The notes beneath the pieces were generated by a model. It was given only the letters and a program-made list of their open reading frames with translations. It was not told where the DNA came from and made no database searches. The translations under genes and the position numbers were made by a program. A DNA stretch of 64,000 nt, taken from NCBI GenBank assembly GCA_900321425.1, contig ONWA01000004.1:28203-92202 (forward strand), in the 5' to 3' direction. The DNA is from an uncultured Prevotellaceae bacterium. Its GTDB lineage: Bacteria > Bacteroidota > Bacteroidia > Bacteroidales > Bacteroidaceae. Below, piece after piece: positions 9,094 through 16,177 of this stretch (within the stretch, counting starts at the first letter, position 1; the number at the start of each line of letters is the position of its first letter).

Positions 9094-9498
9094 TTAATGC
9101 TCACAGAGTTCAGTAAGAACACCTGCCGTTGATTTCGGATGGAGAAATGCGATATTCAGGTTCTCGGCACCCTTACGTGGAGCCTGATCGATCAGGCGGA
9201 TACCCTTGCCGTCGCACTCTGCCAGTGCATTAGCGACACCGTCCTCGATACAGAAAGCTACATGATGTACGCCCTTGTTACCTTTATCCAACCATTTCTG
9301 AATAGTGCTCTCAGGTGATGTTGGCTCAAGAAGCTCAAGCTTCACCTCACCACATTTCAGGAAGGCTGTTTTCACTTTCTGGTCCTCAACGACCTCGATG
9401 TTATAACACTTCAGTCCGAGCACGTTCTCAAAGAACGGCAGACTCTCTTCAATACTCTGGACAGCGATGCCCAGATGCTCAATGTGTGAAATCTTCAT
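9094..9498 (-). CDS. mce: Methylmalonyl-CoA epimerase
   Basis: 134 aa, the usual size. The vicinal oxygen chelate fold is visible as two repeats: SHIEHLGIAVQSIEESLPFF with the first metal His, and GVHHVAFCIEDGV with the second; FLHPKSTAGVLTELCE ends the domain. It interconverts the R and S forms of methylmalonyl-CoA so that methylmalonyl-CoA mutase and the decarboxylase/carboxyltransferase can be joined. It is the first gene of the unit that continues into mmdA. A promoter box lies about 35 bases upstream at 9533-9540. The mutase genes are not in the window. Confidence 0.95.
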   Translation of the reverse strand: MKISHIEHLGIAVQSIEESLPFFENVLGLKCYNIEVVEDQKVKTAFLKCGEVKLELLEPTSPESTIQKWLDKGNKGVHHVAFCIEDGVANALAECDGKGIRLIDQAPRKGAENLNIAFLHPKSTAGVLTELCEH

Positions 9499-9532
9499 GT
9501 CAATCTTATTTTAAATGAACATAATTTGTGTA

Positions 9533-9540
9533 CAAAGGTA
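9533..9540 (-). promoter_or_regulatory. Putative -7 promoter box for mce-mmdA
   Basis: TACCTTTG on the minus strand, a strong match to TAnnTTTG, predicting a leader of about 30 bases before the mce start at 9498. The -33 element is not clear. Confidence 0.6.
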
Positions 9541-9588
9541 CGGATAATCATTTAAAATGACGAATGAAGACGGAATAATTAAACATTA

Positions 9589-12009
9589 TTAAAACTCAAC
9601 ACGGATTTTACCGTTGATTTGGCGACCAGTGAGGTAGTTGGGCACAGCAAACTGATGATTCATCACATCGGTCACCCAATAGTAGGAATTCACGTTGTTG
9701 ATGCCGAAGAGGTTCAGACAGTCGACACCGATCCATACTCGTTTCACACCAGCCCAGAAGCGTTTCTTGCTGTTTGGATGCTCAGGATCACCCACCAACA
9801 GATAGCTCATACCGATGTCTGCACGCTTGTAGGCCGGAGCACGGAAGTTCTGGCGCTCGATACCCTTATGCGGAGCACCGAAGGGAAGACCGTCGGCGAA
9901 GGCGAACTTCAGCGTCATCAGCCAGCGCTTGCTACCGGGGAAGTAGTCGCTGAAGTGCAGGTTCACGGCATAGCGCTGGTCGGTTGGGAGGGGTACAGAC
10001 ACATCACCAAACTTCTGATTGGTTTTCATCCACGAGAAGGTCAGCCACGAGTCGGTGCCTGGCACGAACTCACCGAAGAGCTTTAAGTCGATTCCGGTAG
10101 CATAACCACTACAGAGGTTCTCTCCGTAATAGGTGATCTTCATGTTGTTGACATTGTAGGGATTGAGATTCCTGAGGATTTTGAAATATGCCTCTGCCGT
10201 AAACTTAAACGGACGCTCTGCCACCTTGAAACGATAGTCGAAAGCTCCGACGATATGAATAGACTGCTGTGACTTGAGTTTGTTGTTCAGTGTCACGATA
10301 GTTGTTCCGTTGAAGGATGTTGTATCGCGCAATTCTTTATAGAAAGGTGCCTGATAGTACAATCCCGCTGCCAGTCGGAAGGTCATGTTATGGTTGAATT
10401 TCGGCACGAGGGCTACCGAGGCGCGGGGCGAGAAGATCAGTTCTTTCGTGAACGACCAATAGCCCATTCTGACACCAGCGTTCACCGTCCAGAACGACCG
10501 GTTGTCGGCTTCTTCTTCCTCATCGCTTCCACCGGTCATGAAGTGGAAGGTGTCCATCGCGTACGCCTCGATACGATCGGAGCTGATCTCGTGGTCAGAG
10601 CTCAACGAATAGATGAGGTCCAGGCGGTCGGGAGTGTGTGGGATAGAGTAGCCGCTGGAGTCGCGCATCTCGTACTCACGGGAGTTTTCCGTCACCTTCT
10701 CCCGTTTATAGGTAAAGCCGGCCTCCAGTGCATGTTTCTTCCATGTCTGGTTCAGCATCAGCTTGATACTGGTTACATTCGCTTTCAGATAGTTGCGTGC
10801 GTGCTCCATATAGGTACCTACGCCGAGGTTCTCGCTCGTCTGGGTATCGTCCAGCCAGTATTGTCCCTGGATGTCGTAGGCCTCGCGCTCCTTGGTGTGG
10901 AAGGCCGACACCAGCAGCTTGACGGTGGTCGAGTCGCTGAAGTGGTGCGCCACGCTGAACGTTCCGAAGAGTGTGCGGAAGAGGTCTTTCTCCTGTCCGT
11001 CGAAATAAACCTTGAAGTTCTTGACGTTCTCGAGCGTACCAAAGGAGGTCTCGCGGTCTTTCGGCGTGAAGTTATAATGGTTCTCCGAGATATTCCCCAA
11101 GAACTCGAGCGTCCACCGCTTCGACGGTTTCCAAGAGAGGAATGTTTGATAGTCGACGAAGTTAGGCTTGTATTCGCCCTTGGTCTGCAGCGACCCCAAG
11201 AGATAGCGGTTGGTCTTATAGCGGATGCCGTGCGACATCGAGAATTTCTTATTACCGTAGCCCAGATAGCCTGTGGCACCGAGTAGCGATGCCGTCACGT
11301 TGGCCTCAAACTGCTTCGGTCGTTTGTAAGTGATGTCGAGTGTCGACGACATCTTATCTCCGTATTTTGCCTCGAAGCCTCCCGATGAGAATGCTACTTT
11401 CTCCACCATGTCGCCATTGATGATACTCAGTCCTTCCTGCTGACCGCTTCTGATGAGCAGCGGACGGTATACTTCGACGTTGTTGATATAGACGGAGTTC
11501 TCGTCGAACGAGCCGCCTCGCACGTTATACTGCGACGACAGTTCGTTGTGGGTCGACACACCCGCCTGCTGTTGAATGAGTTCTTCGACGGCGTTGCCCG
11601 ATGCCGACGGCGTGTGTTGCATGTTCTTGATATCCAACTGTTCCGTGCCGGTGGTCTGTCGGCGCTTCTCCGTCACCGTCACCTCGTCGAGCGAAGCCTG
11701 TGGCTGCATGGTGATGAGCAGCGTCTGCTTGCCCTGTGGTCGGCGGAGCACTCGGGTACGTGAGCGGTAGCCCACCATCGAGTATTTGATCTCCACGCTG
11801 TCGGCCGACTGCAGCGTCATACTGTACTCACCCTTCAGATTGGTCATCGTCACCTTGCCCTGTTTCACACAGGACACGGTGGCCCATTCTACGGGGTTTC
11901 CCTCATCGTCAAGCACTTTGCCTTTGAGTGTGAAGCTCTGGGCGTATGTCATCATACTCATCAGCAACAGGATGAGTACAAGAGGTAGTCGTTTATTCTT
12001 CTGTTTCAT
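9589..12009 (-). CDS. TonB-dependent outer-membrane receptor with carboxypeptidase-regulatory-like N-terminal domain
   Basis: 806 aa. Signal peptide 1-23 (ending MTYAQ). A carboxypeptidase D regulatory-like domain follows (SFTLKGKVLDDEGNPVEWAT, to about residue 110), then the plug domain (about 120-230, with YNVRGGSFDENSVYINNVEV) and a long beta-barrel ending in Phe (INGKIRVEF), the usual outer-membrane C-terminal residue. Ligand is unknown: there is no SusD-like partner next to it and no riboswitch. It lies 24 bases downstream of the FemAB/GNAT-like gene and is likely cotranscribed with it. Some members of this family export or recruit proteins instead of taking up solutes, so the transport role is unassigned. 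Confidence 0.88.
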   Translation of the reverse strand: MKQKNKRLPLVLILLLMSMMTYAQSFTLKGKVLDDEGNPVEWATVSCVKQGKVTMTNLKGEYSMTLQSADSVEIKYSMVGYRSRTRVLRRPQGKQTLLITMQPQASLDEVTVTEKRRQTTGTEQLDIKNMQHTPSASGNAVEELIQQQAGVSTHNELSSQYNVRGGSFDENSVYINNVEVYRPLLIRSGQQEGLSIINGDMVEKVAFSSGGFEAKYGDKMSSTLDITYKRPKQFEANVTASLLGATGYLGYGNKKFSMSHGIRYKTNRYLLGSLQTKGEYKPNFVDYQTFLSWKPSKRWTLEFLGNISENHYNFTPKDRETSFGTLENVKNFKVYFDGQEKDLFRTLFGTFSVAHHFSDSTTVKLLVSAFHTKEREAYDIQGQYWLDDTQTSENLGVGTYMEHARNYLKANVTSIKLMLNQTWKKHALEAGFTYKREKVTENSREYEMRDSSGYSIPHTPDRLDLIYSLSSDHEISSDRIEAYAMDTFHFMTGGSDEEEEADNRSFWTVNAGVRMGYWSFTKELIFSPRASVALVPKFNHNMTFRLAAGLYYQAPFYKELRDTTSFNGTTIVTLNNKLKSQQSIHIVGAFDYRFKVAERPFKFTAEAYFKILRNLNPYNVNNMKITYYGENLCSGYATGIDLKLFGEFVPGTDSWLTFSWMKTNQKFGDVSVPLPTDQRYAVNLHFSDYFPGSKRWLMTLKFAFADGLPFGAPHKGIERQNFRAPAYKRADIGMSYLLVGDPEHPNSKKRFWAGVKRVWIGVDCLNLFGINNVNSYYWVTDVMNHQFAVPNYLTGRQINGKIRVEF

Positions 12010-12033
12010 CAGATATAATAACGCTCCATCTGC

Positions 12034-13011
12034 CTAAATATTGTATAGCGACGATAATATACGGTTCAACCAGCCGAAAGGAAAGTAGAACCAGCGATAG
12101 GTGCTGACGGGTTTTCCGCCAAAACTCAGGATGAAGTCGGCATAGGAATTTTTGCGATAGGGCAGTCCGACGTCCATGAAGTTGATGTGCTGATAGCCGT
12201 TCTTGTGGGCATACTGGATGGCGTGCCACACGGTGAGCAGGTCGGGGTGCAGCCGCACGTAACTCTTACGACGGAAGGCAGTGTACCACAGGAAGGCGTT
12301 ATCGCCGCTGAATACGCACACCGAACAGCCGATGACGTGCTCTTTGTATTTCGTTACAAATAGTTTGCCGTTGCCGCTCTGCTGCAACTTATGAAAGAAC
12401 GAAGGGTGGGGAATGAATCGCTTGGGCTTGAGGAAATTATGCTGTTTTAGCAGTCGGGTGAGCGCTTTCTCCTCGGCGGCTGTCTCCACCTCCTTGGTGA
12501 CAGCGCCCCGCTCGTACGACACAGTGATTCGTCGGAACATTTTTTCCGTGATGCGCTCTTCGGGCGTCTTACTGTGCAGCGAGTTGTAGATGTTCATCCA
12601 CCTGACGGGGAAGAACCCCTGTCGGCGCAGTTCCTTGTAGCCGAACATCTTCTGACTGATGTTACTGATTTCGATATAGAGCAGGCGGCGCAACATCTTC
12701 TCCTTTAGCGTCGACAGCATCAGTTCGAACAGCTCCGTTTGCGCGTAACCCACTTCGTAGACGCCCTCGCCCAACATTCGACAGTGCATATAAAAATATG
12801 GTGGAAACCAGGAGGAGCGGTAGCGCACCACGGCCAGCAGATGGGCCGCCACCTTGCCATCAGCAGTCTCCACCGTGATCATATAGGGCTTTTGTCCTTT
12901 GGTCTGTTCGCACATCTCAAAAAGTTGTCTGCTATGGAAAAACTGCCGGTTGTCCATCTCAGGCAAATCCTTTGAGCGTGTATAGATACGGGGATATAAT
13001 TGCTGATTCAT
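12034..13011 (-). CDS. FemAB/GNAT-like acyltransferase
   Basis: 325 aa, no signal peptide. The C-terminal half has the pattern of an acyl-CoA N-acyltransferase of the FemAB/GNAT type: HVIGCSVCVFSGDNAFLWY (about 230-250), then a long helix and YADFILSFGGKPVSTYRWFY near the end, where FGGKPV recalls FemAB-like proteins that add residues to cell wall or cell surface compounds. The substrate cannot be read off. The promoter is directly at the start codon (box 13016-13023, four bases before the ATG), so the message is probably leaderless. The following TonB receptor gene starts 24 bases after its stop. Confidence 0.7.
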   Translation of the reverse strand: MNQQLYPRIYTRSKDLPEMDNRQFFHSRQLFEMCEQTKGQKPYMITVETADGKVAAHLLAVVRYRSSWFPPYFYMHCRMLGEGVYEVGYAQTELFELMLSTLKEKMLRRLLYIEISNISQKMFGYKELRRQGFFPVRWMNIYNSLHSKTPEERITEKMFRRITVSYERGAVTKEVETAAEEKALTRLLKQHNFLKPKRFIPHPSFFHKLQQSGNGKLFVTKYKEHVIGCSVCVFSGDNAFLWYTAFRRKSYVRLHPDLLTVWHAIQYAHKNGYQHINFMDVGLPYRKNSYADFILSFGGKPVSTYRWFYFPFGWLNRILSSLYNI

Positions 13012-13015
13012 AGTG

Positions 13016-13023
13016 CAAAGATA
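13016..13023 (-). promoter_or_regulatory. Promoter -7 box touching the FemAB/GNAT-like start codon
   Basis: TATCTTTG on the minus strand ends four bases before the ATG at 13011. A GTTG (near -33 TTTG) lies 20 bases upstream. A transcript from here would begin at or next to the start codon. Confidence 0.65.
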
Positions 13024-13182
13024 TAAATTTTCGTCGACATCCGCAACTTTATTTGATATTTTCCTTTAAATAAAGGTGTTTCCGAGCGAAATGTGAAAAT
13101 CCGAATGGTTATTGCTGACCTACAACAGCCCTCCATTTCGACTTTTCGGTATAAACTTTGTTGATATTTCCTCCCTTTTTCG

Positions 13183-13190
13183 TACCTTTG
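13183..13190 (+). promoter_or_regulatory. Putative -7 promoter box for the nitroreductase gene
   Basis: TACCTTTG with a TTTG at 13157-13160 (22-bp spacer). It predicts a short leader of about 18 bases before the ATG at 13213. Confidence 0.65.
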
Positions 13191-13212
13191 CAGAAAATTC
13201 AACGAAGATATT

Positions 13213-13740
13213 ATGACAGATTTCAAAGATTTGGTGCAGTTGCGCCGCAGCCACCGTAAGTTTACGACCGAAGAGATGAACCCCGACGACCTGAAGATGA
13301 TTCTCCGTGCGGCCCTGATGTCGCCCACGTCGAAGAGTCAGCGTGCCTGGCAATTTATCGTAGTCGACGACCCTGTCGCCATCGAGAAGCTTGCTGATGC
13401 CAAGGATATGGGTTCGCAGTTCCTCAAGGGCGCACCCCTGGCCATCGTGGTACTGGGCGACCCCGTGCAGAACGACTGTTGGGTGGAGGATGGCTCCATC
13501 GCTGCCATCTCTATGCAGTACCAGGCTGAGGAGCTCGGCTATGGCACCTGTTGGATTCAGATGCGCGGTCGCGGACTGGCCGACGGCACTACGGCTGATA
13601 CCGTCATCCGCGGCATCCTTAATATCCCCGACAACATGAACACGTTGTGTGTGCTCGCCCTGGGCTGCAAGGCTGAGGAGCGCAAGCCGCAGAACGAGGA
13701 GAAACTGAAATGGGAGAACGTTCATCTGAACGAGTATTAA
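13213..13740 (+). CDS. Nitroreductase family protein (FMN-dependent)
   Basis: 175 aa. The N-terminal RRSHRKFTTEEMNPDDL and the block ALMSPTSKSQRAWQFIVVDD are characteristic of the nitroreductase/FMN reductase fold, whose dimers use FMN and NAD(P)H to reduce nitro, quinone or flavin substrates. YGTCWIQMRG in the middle and VLALGCKAEERKPQNEEKL at the end also fit. The actual substrate is unknown. It has its own promoter and starts a plus-strand group with the DUF2520, kdsC and maf genes, although 56 bases separate it from the next gene and contain a 15-bp direct repeat. Confidence 0.9.
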   Translation: MTDFKDLVQLRRSHRKFTTEEMNPDDLKMILRAALMSPTSKSQRAWQFIVVDDPVAIEKLADAKDMGSQFLKGAPLAIVVLGDPVQNDCWVEDGSIAAISMQYQAEELGYGTCWIQMRGRGLADGTTADTVIRGILNIPDNMNTLCVLALGCKAEERKPQNEEKLKWENVHLNEY

Positions 13741-13768
13741 GCGATGAACAACCAGTATTAAGCGATGA
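13733..13768 (+). repeat. 15-bp direct repeat at the nitroreductase stop codon
   Basis: AGTATTAAGCGATGA occurs at 13733-13747, where it includes the nitroreductase TAA, and again exactly at 13754-13768, six bases later. It looks like a small local duplication. Confidence 0.85.
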
Positions 13769-13796
13769 GCATTTACAGATTAATGATGATGTGCCG

Positions 13797-14573
13797 ATGA
13801 AAATTATTCTGATAGGAGCCGGCCGGTTGGCCACTCATCTGGGTAGTGCCCTGCACCGTGCCGGTCACGATATTCTGCAGGTGTACAGCCGAACACAGGC
13901 TTCGGCCTCTGCACTCGCCGATAAGTTCGGCACCGAGGCGGTCACCGACCTTCATTTATTACGAGACGACGCCGAGGTGTATATCTTCTCCGTGAAGGAC
14001 CAAGTGCTGGATGAGCTGATTCCGCAGGTATGCAAGGGTAGGGAACAGGCGCTGTTCGTCCACACCGCCGGATCGATGCCGCTGGACATCTTCCGCGATG
14101 CCGCCCGTCGCTATGGTGTGCTTTATCCGATGCAGACGTTCTCGAAGGAGCGGGCACTCGACTTCTCCATCATCCCCTGTTTCGTGGAGGGCAGCGACGA
14201 GGCGACGCTCCGCACCGTCACGCTGCTGGCCGAGAGCGTGAGCAACCGGGTGATGGCGCTCTCTACCGACTGTCGCCGCTACCTGCATCTAGCGGCCGTG
14301 TTCGCCTGCAACTTCGCCAATCACTGCTATCATCTGGCTGAGGATATCCTGGCGCAGCACGACATCCCCTTCGACATGATGCTGCCGCTCATCGATGAGA
14401 CCGCCGCGAAGGTACACGAGCTGTCGCCCGAAAAGGCACAGACCGGTCCGGCGGTGCGCTACGACGAGAATGTCATCCACCGACAACTGCAACTGCTCGA
14501 CGGCGACGACCTCCTGCAGGACGTCTATCGCCTGATGAGCCAGAGTATTCACCAAACAGCTACGAAGCAATGA
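13797..14573 (+). CDS. Rossmann-like / DUF2520 domain protein
   Basis: 258 aa from the ATG at 13797 ([16 protein letters not shown]); a longer upstream frame lacks family similarity and runs through a repeat. The N-terminal part has a dinucleotide-binding GxGxxxxxLG pattern and a Rossmann fold (about 1-110), and the C-terminal part is all-helical DUF2520, with [20 protein letters not shown]. The layout resembles NADP-dependent ketopantoate or 6-phosphogluconate-type dehydrogenases, but no substrate is established for the family. Its stop overlaps the kdsC-like start by 4 bases, so the two are translationally coupled. A DUF2520-phosphatase-maf order is common in Bacteroidales (from memory). 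Confidence 0.85.
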   Translation: MKIILIGAGRLATHLGSALHRAGHDILQVYSRTQASASALADKFGTEAVTDLHLLRDDAEVYIFSVKDQVLDELIPQVCKGREQALFVHTAGSMPLDIFRDAARRYGVLYPMQTFSKERALDFSIIPCFVEGSDEATLRTVTLLAESVSNRVMALSTDCRRYLHLAAVFACNFANHCYHLAEDILAQHDIPFDMMLPLIDETAAKVHELSPEKAQTGPAVRYDENVIHRQLQLLDGDDLLQDVYRLMSQSIHQTATKQ

Positions 14574-15088
14574 TACCTTATGACTTACAGAAGATTCGCG
14601 CCGTAATCTTCGACATCGACGGCGTACTGAGTACCGAGACCGTCGTGCTCCATCCCTCGGGAGAGCCCCTGCGCTCGGTGAGTACCAAGGACGGCTATGC
14701 TATACAGCTCGCCATGAAACTGGGACTGCGCATCGCCATCATCACCGGCGCCGACACGGAGAGCATCCGTCGGCGGTTCACCGGTCTGGGTGTGGAGGAT
14801 GTCTACACCCGTTGCTCGGTAAAGATTGTCACCTACGAGGCGTTCCTTCGCAAGTACGGCCTCAGCGACGAGCAGGTGATGTATATGGGCGACGATATTC
14901 CCGACCTCGAGGTACTGCGTCGCGTGGGATGCCCCGTGTGTCCGAAGGATGCTGTCAGCGATGTGAAGGAGGCCTGCATCTATGTGAGCGACCGTGAGGG
15001 CGGTCACGGTTGCGGTCGCGACGTCATCGAACAGGTGTTGCGGGCACAGGGCAAATGGCTGTCGAGCGATACAGCGTTCGGCTGGTAA
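14570..15088 (+). CDS. kdsC: KdsC-like HAD phosphatase (3-deoxy-D-manno-octulosonate 8-phosphate phosphatase)
   Basis: 172 aa, the normal size for capless C0-type HAD phosphatases. The first motif is [10 protein letters not shown] (catalytic Asp-x-Asp), then [21 protein letters not shown] with the second motif Thr, and [11 protein letters not shown] with the metal-binding Asp pair; [15 protein letters not shown] ends the domain as in KdsC. It would release phosphate from KDO-8-phosphate for lipopolysaccharide inner core synthesis in the cytoplasm. No kdsA or kdsB lies nearby, so a related sugar phosphate remains possible. It overlaps the DUF2520 gene by 4 bases and is followed 94 bases later by maf. 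Confidence 0.82.
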   Translation: MIPYDLQKIRAVIFDIDGVLSTETVVLHPSGEPLRSVSTKDGYAIQLAMKLGLRIAIITGADTESIRRRFTGLGVEDVYTRCSVKIVTYEAFLRKYGLSDEQVMYMGDDIPDLEVLRRVGCPVCPKDAVSDVKEACIYVSDREGGHGCGRDVIEQVLRAQGKWLSSDTAFGW

Positions 15089-15144
15089 GCGCAACACGAC
15101 AGATACACATTTATCCTCAACGACAACTCACTTTTATACTCACG

Positions 15145-15205
15145 ATGATATTAGACAATCTGAAGAATTAACCCCAACAGTTATGTTAGACAACCTCAAG
15201 AAATA
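15145..15205 (+). repeat. Imperfect duplication of the maf 5' end
   Basis: Bases 15151-15170 match 15186-15205 (the second to eighth codons of maf) at 17 of 20 positions. The upstream copy is preceded by its own ATG at 15145 and encodes the 8-residue peptide MILDNLKN before a stop at 15169-15171, against MLDNLKKY in Maf. Confidence 0.7.
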
Positions 15206-15818
15206 TCACTTGATACTGGCCAGCAACTCCCCCCGTCGTCGTGAGCTGCTGAGCGGTCTGGGCATTGAGTTCGAAGTGCGTGTGATGCCCGGTATCGACG
15301 AGTCCTATCCCTCGATGCCTGCCAGCGACGTGGCGGGGTTCATCGCAGAGAAGAAGGCGCAGGCCTATCTGCCGCACTTACGTGACGACGAGCTGCTGAT
15401 CACTGCCGATACGGTGGTGATTGTTGATGATGAGATCCTTGGCAAGCCCGCCGACGCTGTCGACGCCCACCGAATGCTCCGGCAGTTGAGCGGGCGCACA
15501 CATCAGGTGATCACCGGCGTGTGTATCGCCACCAATAGAGATGCTAGATTTTCTAGAAATTCTAGAGATTCTAGAGATTCTAGAGAGTCTGGAGATTCCA
15601 AAGTATCCTTCAGCGTGAGCACCGACGTCACCTTCAAGCAACTTTCCGACGAGGAAATCGATTATTACATTACCCACTACCGCCCGTTCGACAAGGCCGG
15701 CGCCTACGGTATTCAGGAGTGGATCGGCTATATCGGTGTGACGGGGCTCCGCGGCAGCTATTTCAACGTCATGGGCCTTCCCGTGCAACGTATCTATCAA
15801 GAACTGACAAAGTTCTAA
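15183..15818 (+). CDS. maf: Maf family nucleotide pyrophosphatase with in-frame repeat insertion
   Basis: 211 aa from the ATG at 15183. LASNSPRRRELLSGLGIEF near the N-terminus and LLITADTVVIVDDEILGKP are the Maf signatures; the family hydrolyses non-canonical or modified nucleoside triphosphates to monophosphates in the cytoplasm. Residues about 119-139 (DARFSRNSRDSRDSRESGDS) have no counterpart in ordinary Maf proteins and are encoded by repeats of the 9-mer GATTCTAGA; the family pattern resumes at FSVSTDVTFKQLSDEEI. The insertion keeps the frame and lies in a loop before a conserved strand, so activity may survive. The gene follows kdsC and ends 21 bases before the tandem array. Confidence 0.9.
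   Translation: MLDNLKKYHLILASNSPRRRELLSGLGIEFEVRVMPGIDESYPSMPASDVAGFIAEKKAQAYLPHLRDDELLITADTVVIVDDEILGKPADAVDAHRMLRQLSGRTHQVITGVCIATNRDARFSRNSRDSRDSRESGDSKVSFSVSTDVTFKQLSDEEIDYYITHYRPFDKAGAYGIQEWIGYIGVTGLRGSYFNVMGLPVQRIYQELTKF
15541..15600 (+). repeat. 9-bp repeat insertion (GATTCTAGA units) inside maf
   Basis: The stretch consists of about five to six imperfect copies of the 9-mer GATTCTAGA, including four TCTAGA palindromes. Its length and phase keep the maf frame open and add repeated Ser-Arg-Asp residues. Confidence 0.85.
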
Positions 15819-15839
15819 ATCCCAACCGCTTTTTCTATT

Positions 15840-16116
15840 GGACACGTCCGATTCCTCAACTGGACGTGTCCGATTATGCAATTGAGGCGCCTCGATTCCC
15901 TAACTAGTAGTAACCAATTTCTCAACTGGTAGTAACCAATTTCTCAACTGGTAGTAACCAATTTCTCAACTGGTAGTAACCGATTTCTCAACTGGTAGTA
16001 ACCAATTTCTTAACTGGTAGTAACCGATTTCTTAACTGGTAGTAACCGATTTCTTAACTGGTAGTAACCGATTTCTTAACTGGTAGTAACCGATTTCTTA
16101 ACTGGTAGTAACCGAT
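15840..16116 (+). repeat. 22-bp tandem repeat array with hairpin-prone cores
   Basis: Twelve complete 22-bp units and a final partial one fill most of the gap between maf and fbp. Each unit is a 10-bp core plus a 12-bp tail (GATTTCTTAACT or a close variant). Core 1, GGACACGTCC, is the exact reverse complement of core 2, GGACGTGTCC; core 3, GAGGCGCCTC, is a perfect palindrome; core 4 is AGTAGTAACC; the remaining nine are GGTAGTAACC. Cores 1 and 2 form a 10-bp stem with a 12-base loop just after the maf stop. The period is not a multiple of three, so it is unlikely to be coding. There are no unique spacers, so it is not a CRISPR array. Confidence 0.95.
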
Positions 16117-16125
16117 AAAACAATA

Positions 16126-16157
16126 GTCCACGGAGAATGACGAGACTCTCCGCGGAC
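16126..16157 (-). terminator. Hairpin terminator downstream of fbp
   Basis: GTCCACGGAGA (16126-16136) pairs with TCTCCGCGGAC (16147-16157) over 11 bp with one G-U, loop of 10. Read on the minus strand it is followed by a T-rich run (TATTGTTTTAT), so it most likely ends the long minus-strand operon; it may also stop leftover maf transcripts. Confidence 0.75.
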
Positions 16158-16177
16158 CATTATATGATTGTATTGCT

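Noticed and set aside
10390-11286. 298-aa plus-strand frame opposite the TonB receptor
   Set aside because: It is a mirror frame of the well-supported receptor gene, has no recognisable motifs and no promoter or ribosome site.
14994-15182. N-terminal extension of the Maf protein
   Set aside because: The longer frame overlaps kdsC and gives low-complexity Ser/Thr sequence; the ATG at 15183 starts exactly at the family N-terminus.
15840-16116. CRISPR array
   Set aside because: The units are 22 bp long and contiguous, with nearly identical cores in most copies and no unique spacers; no cas genes are nearby.
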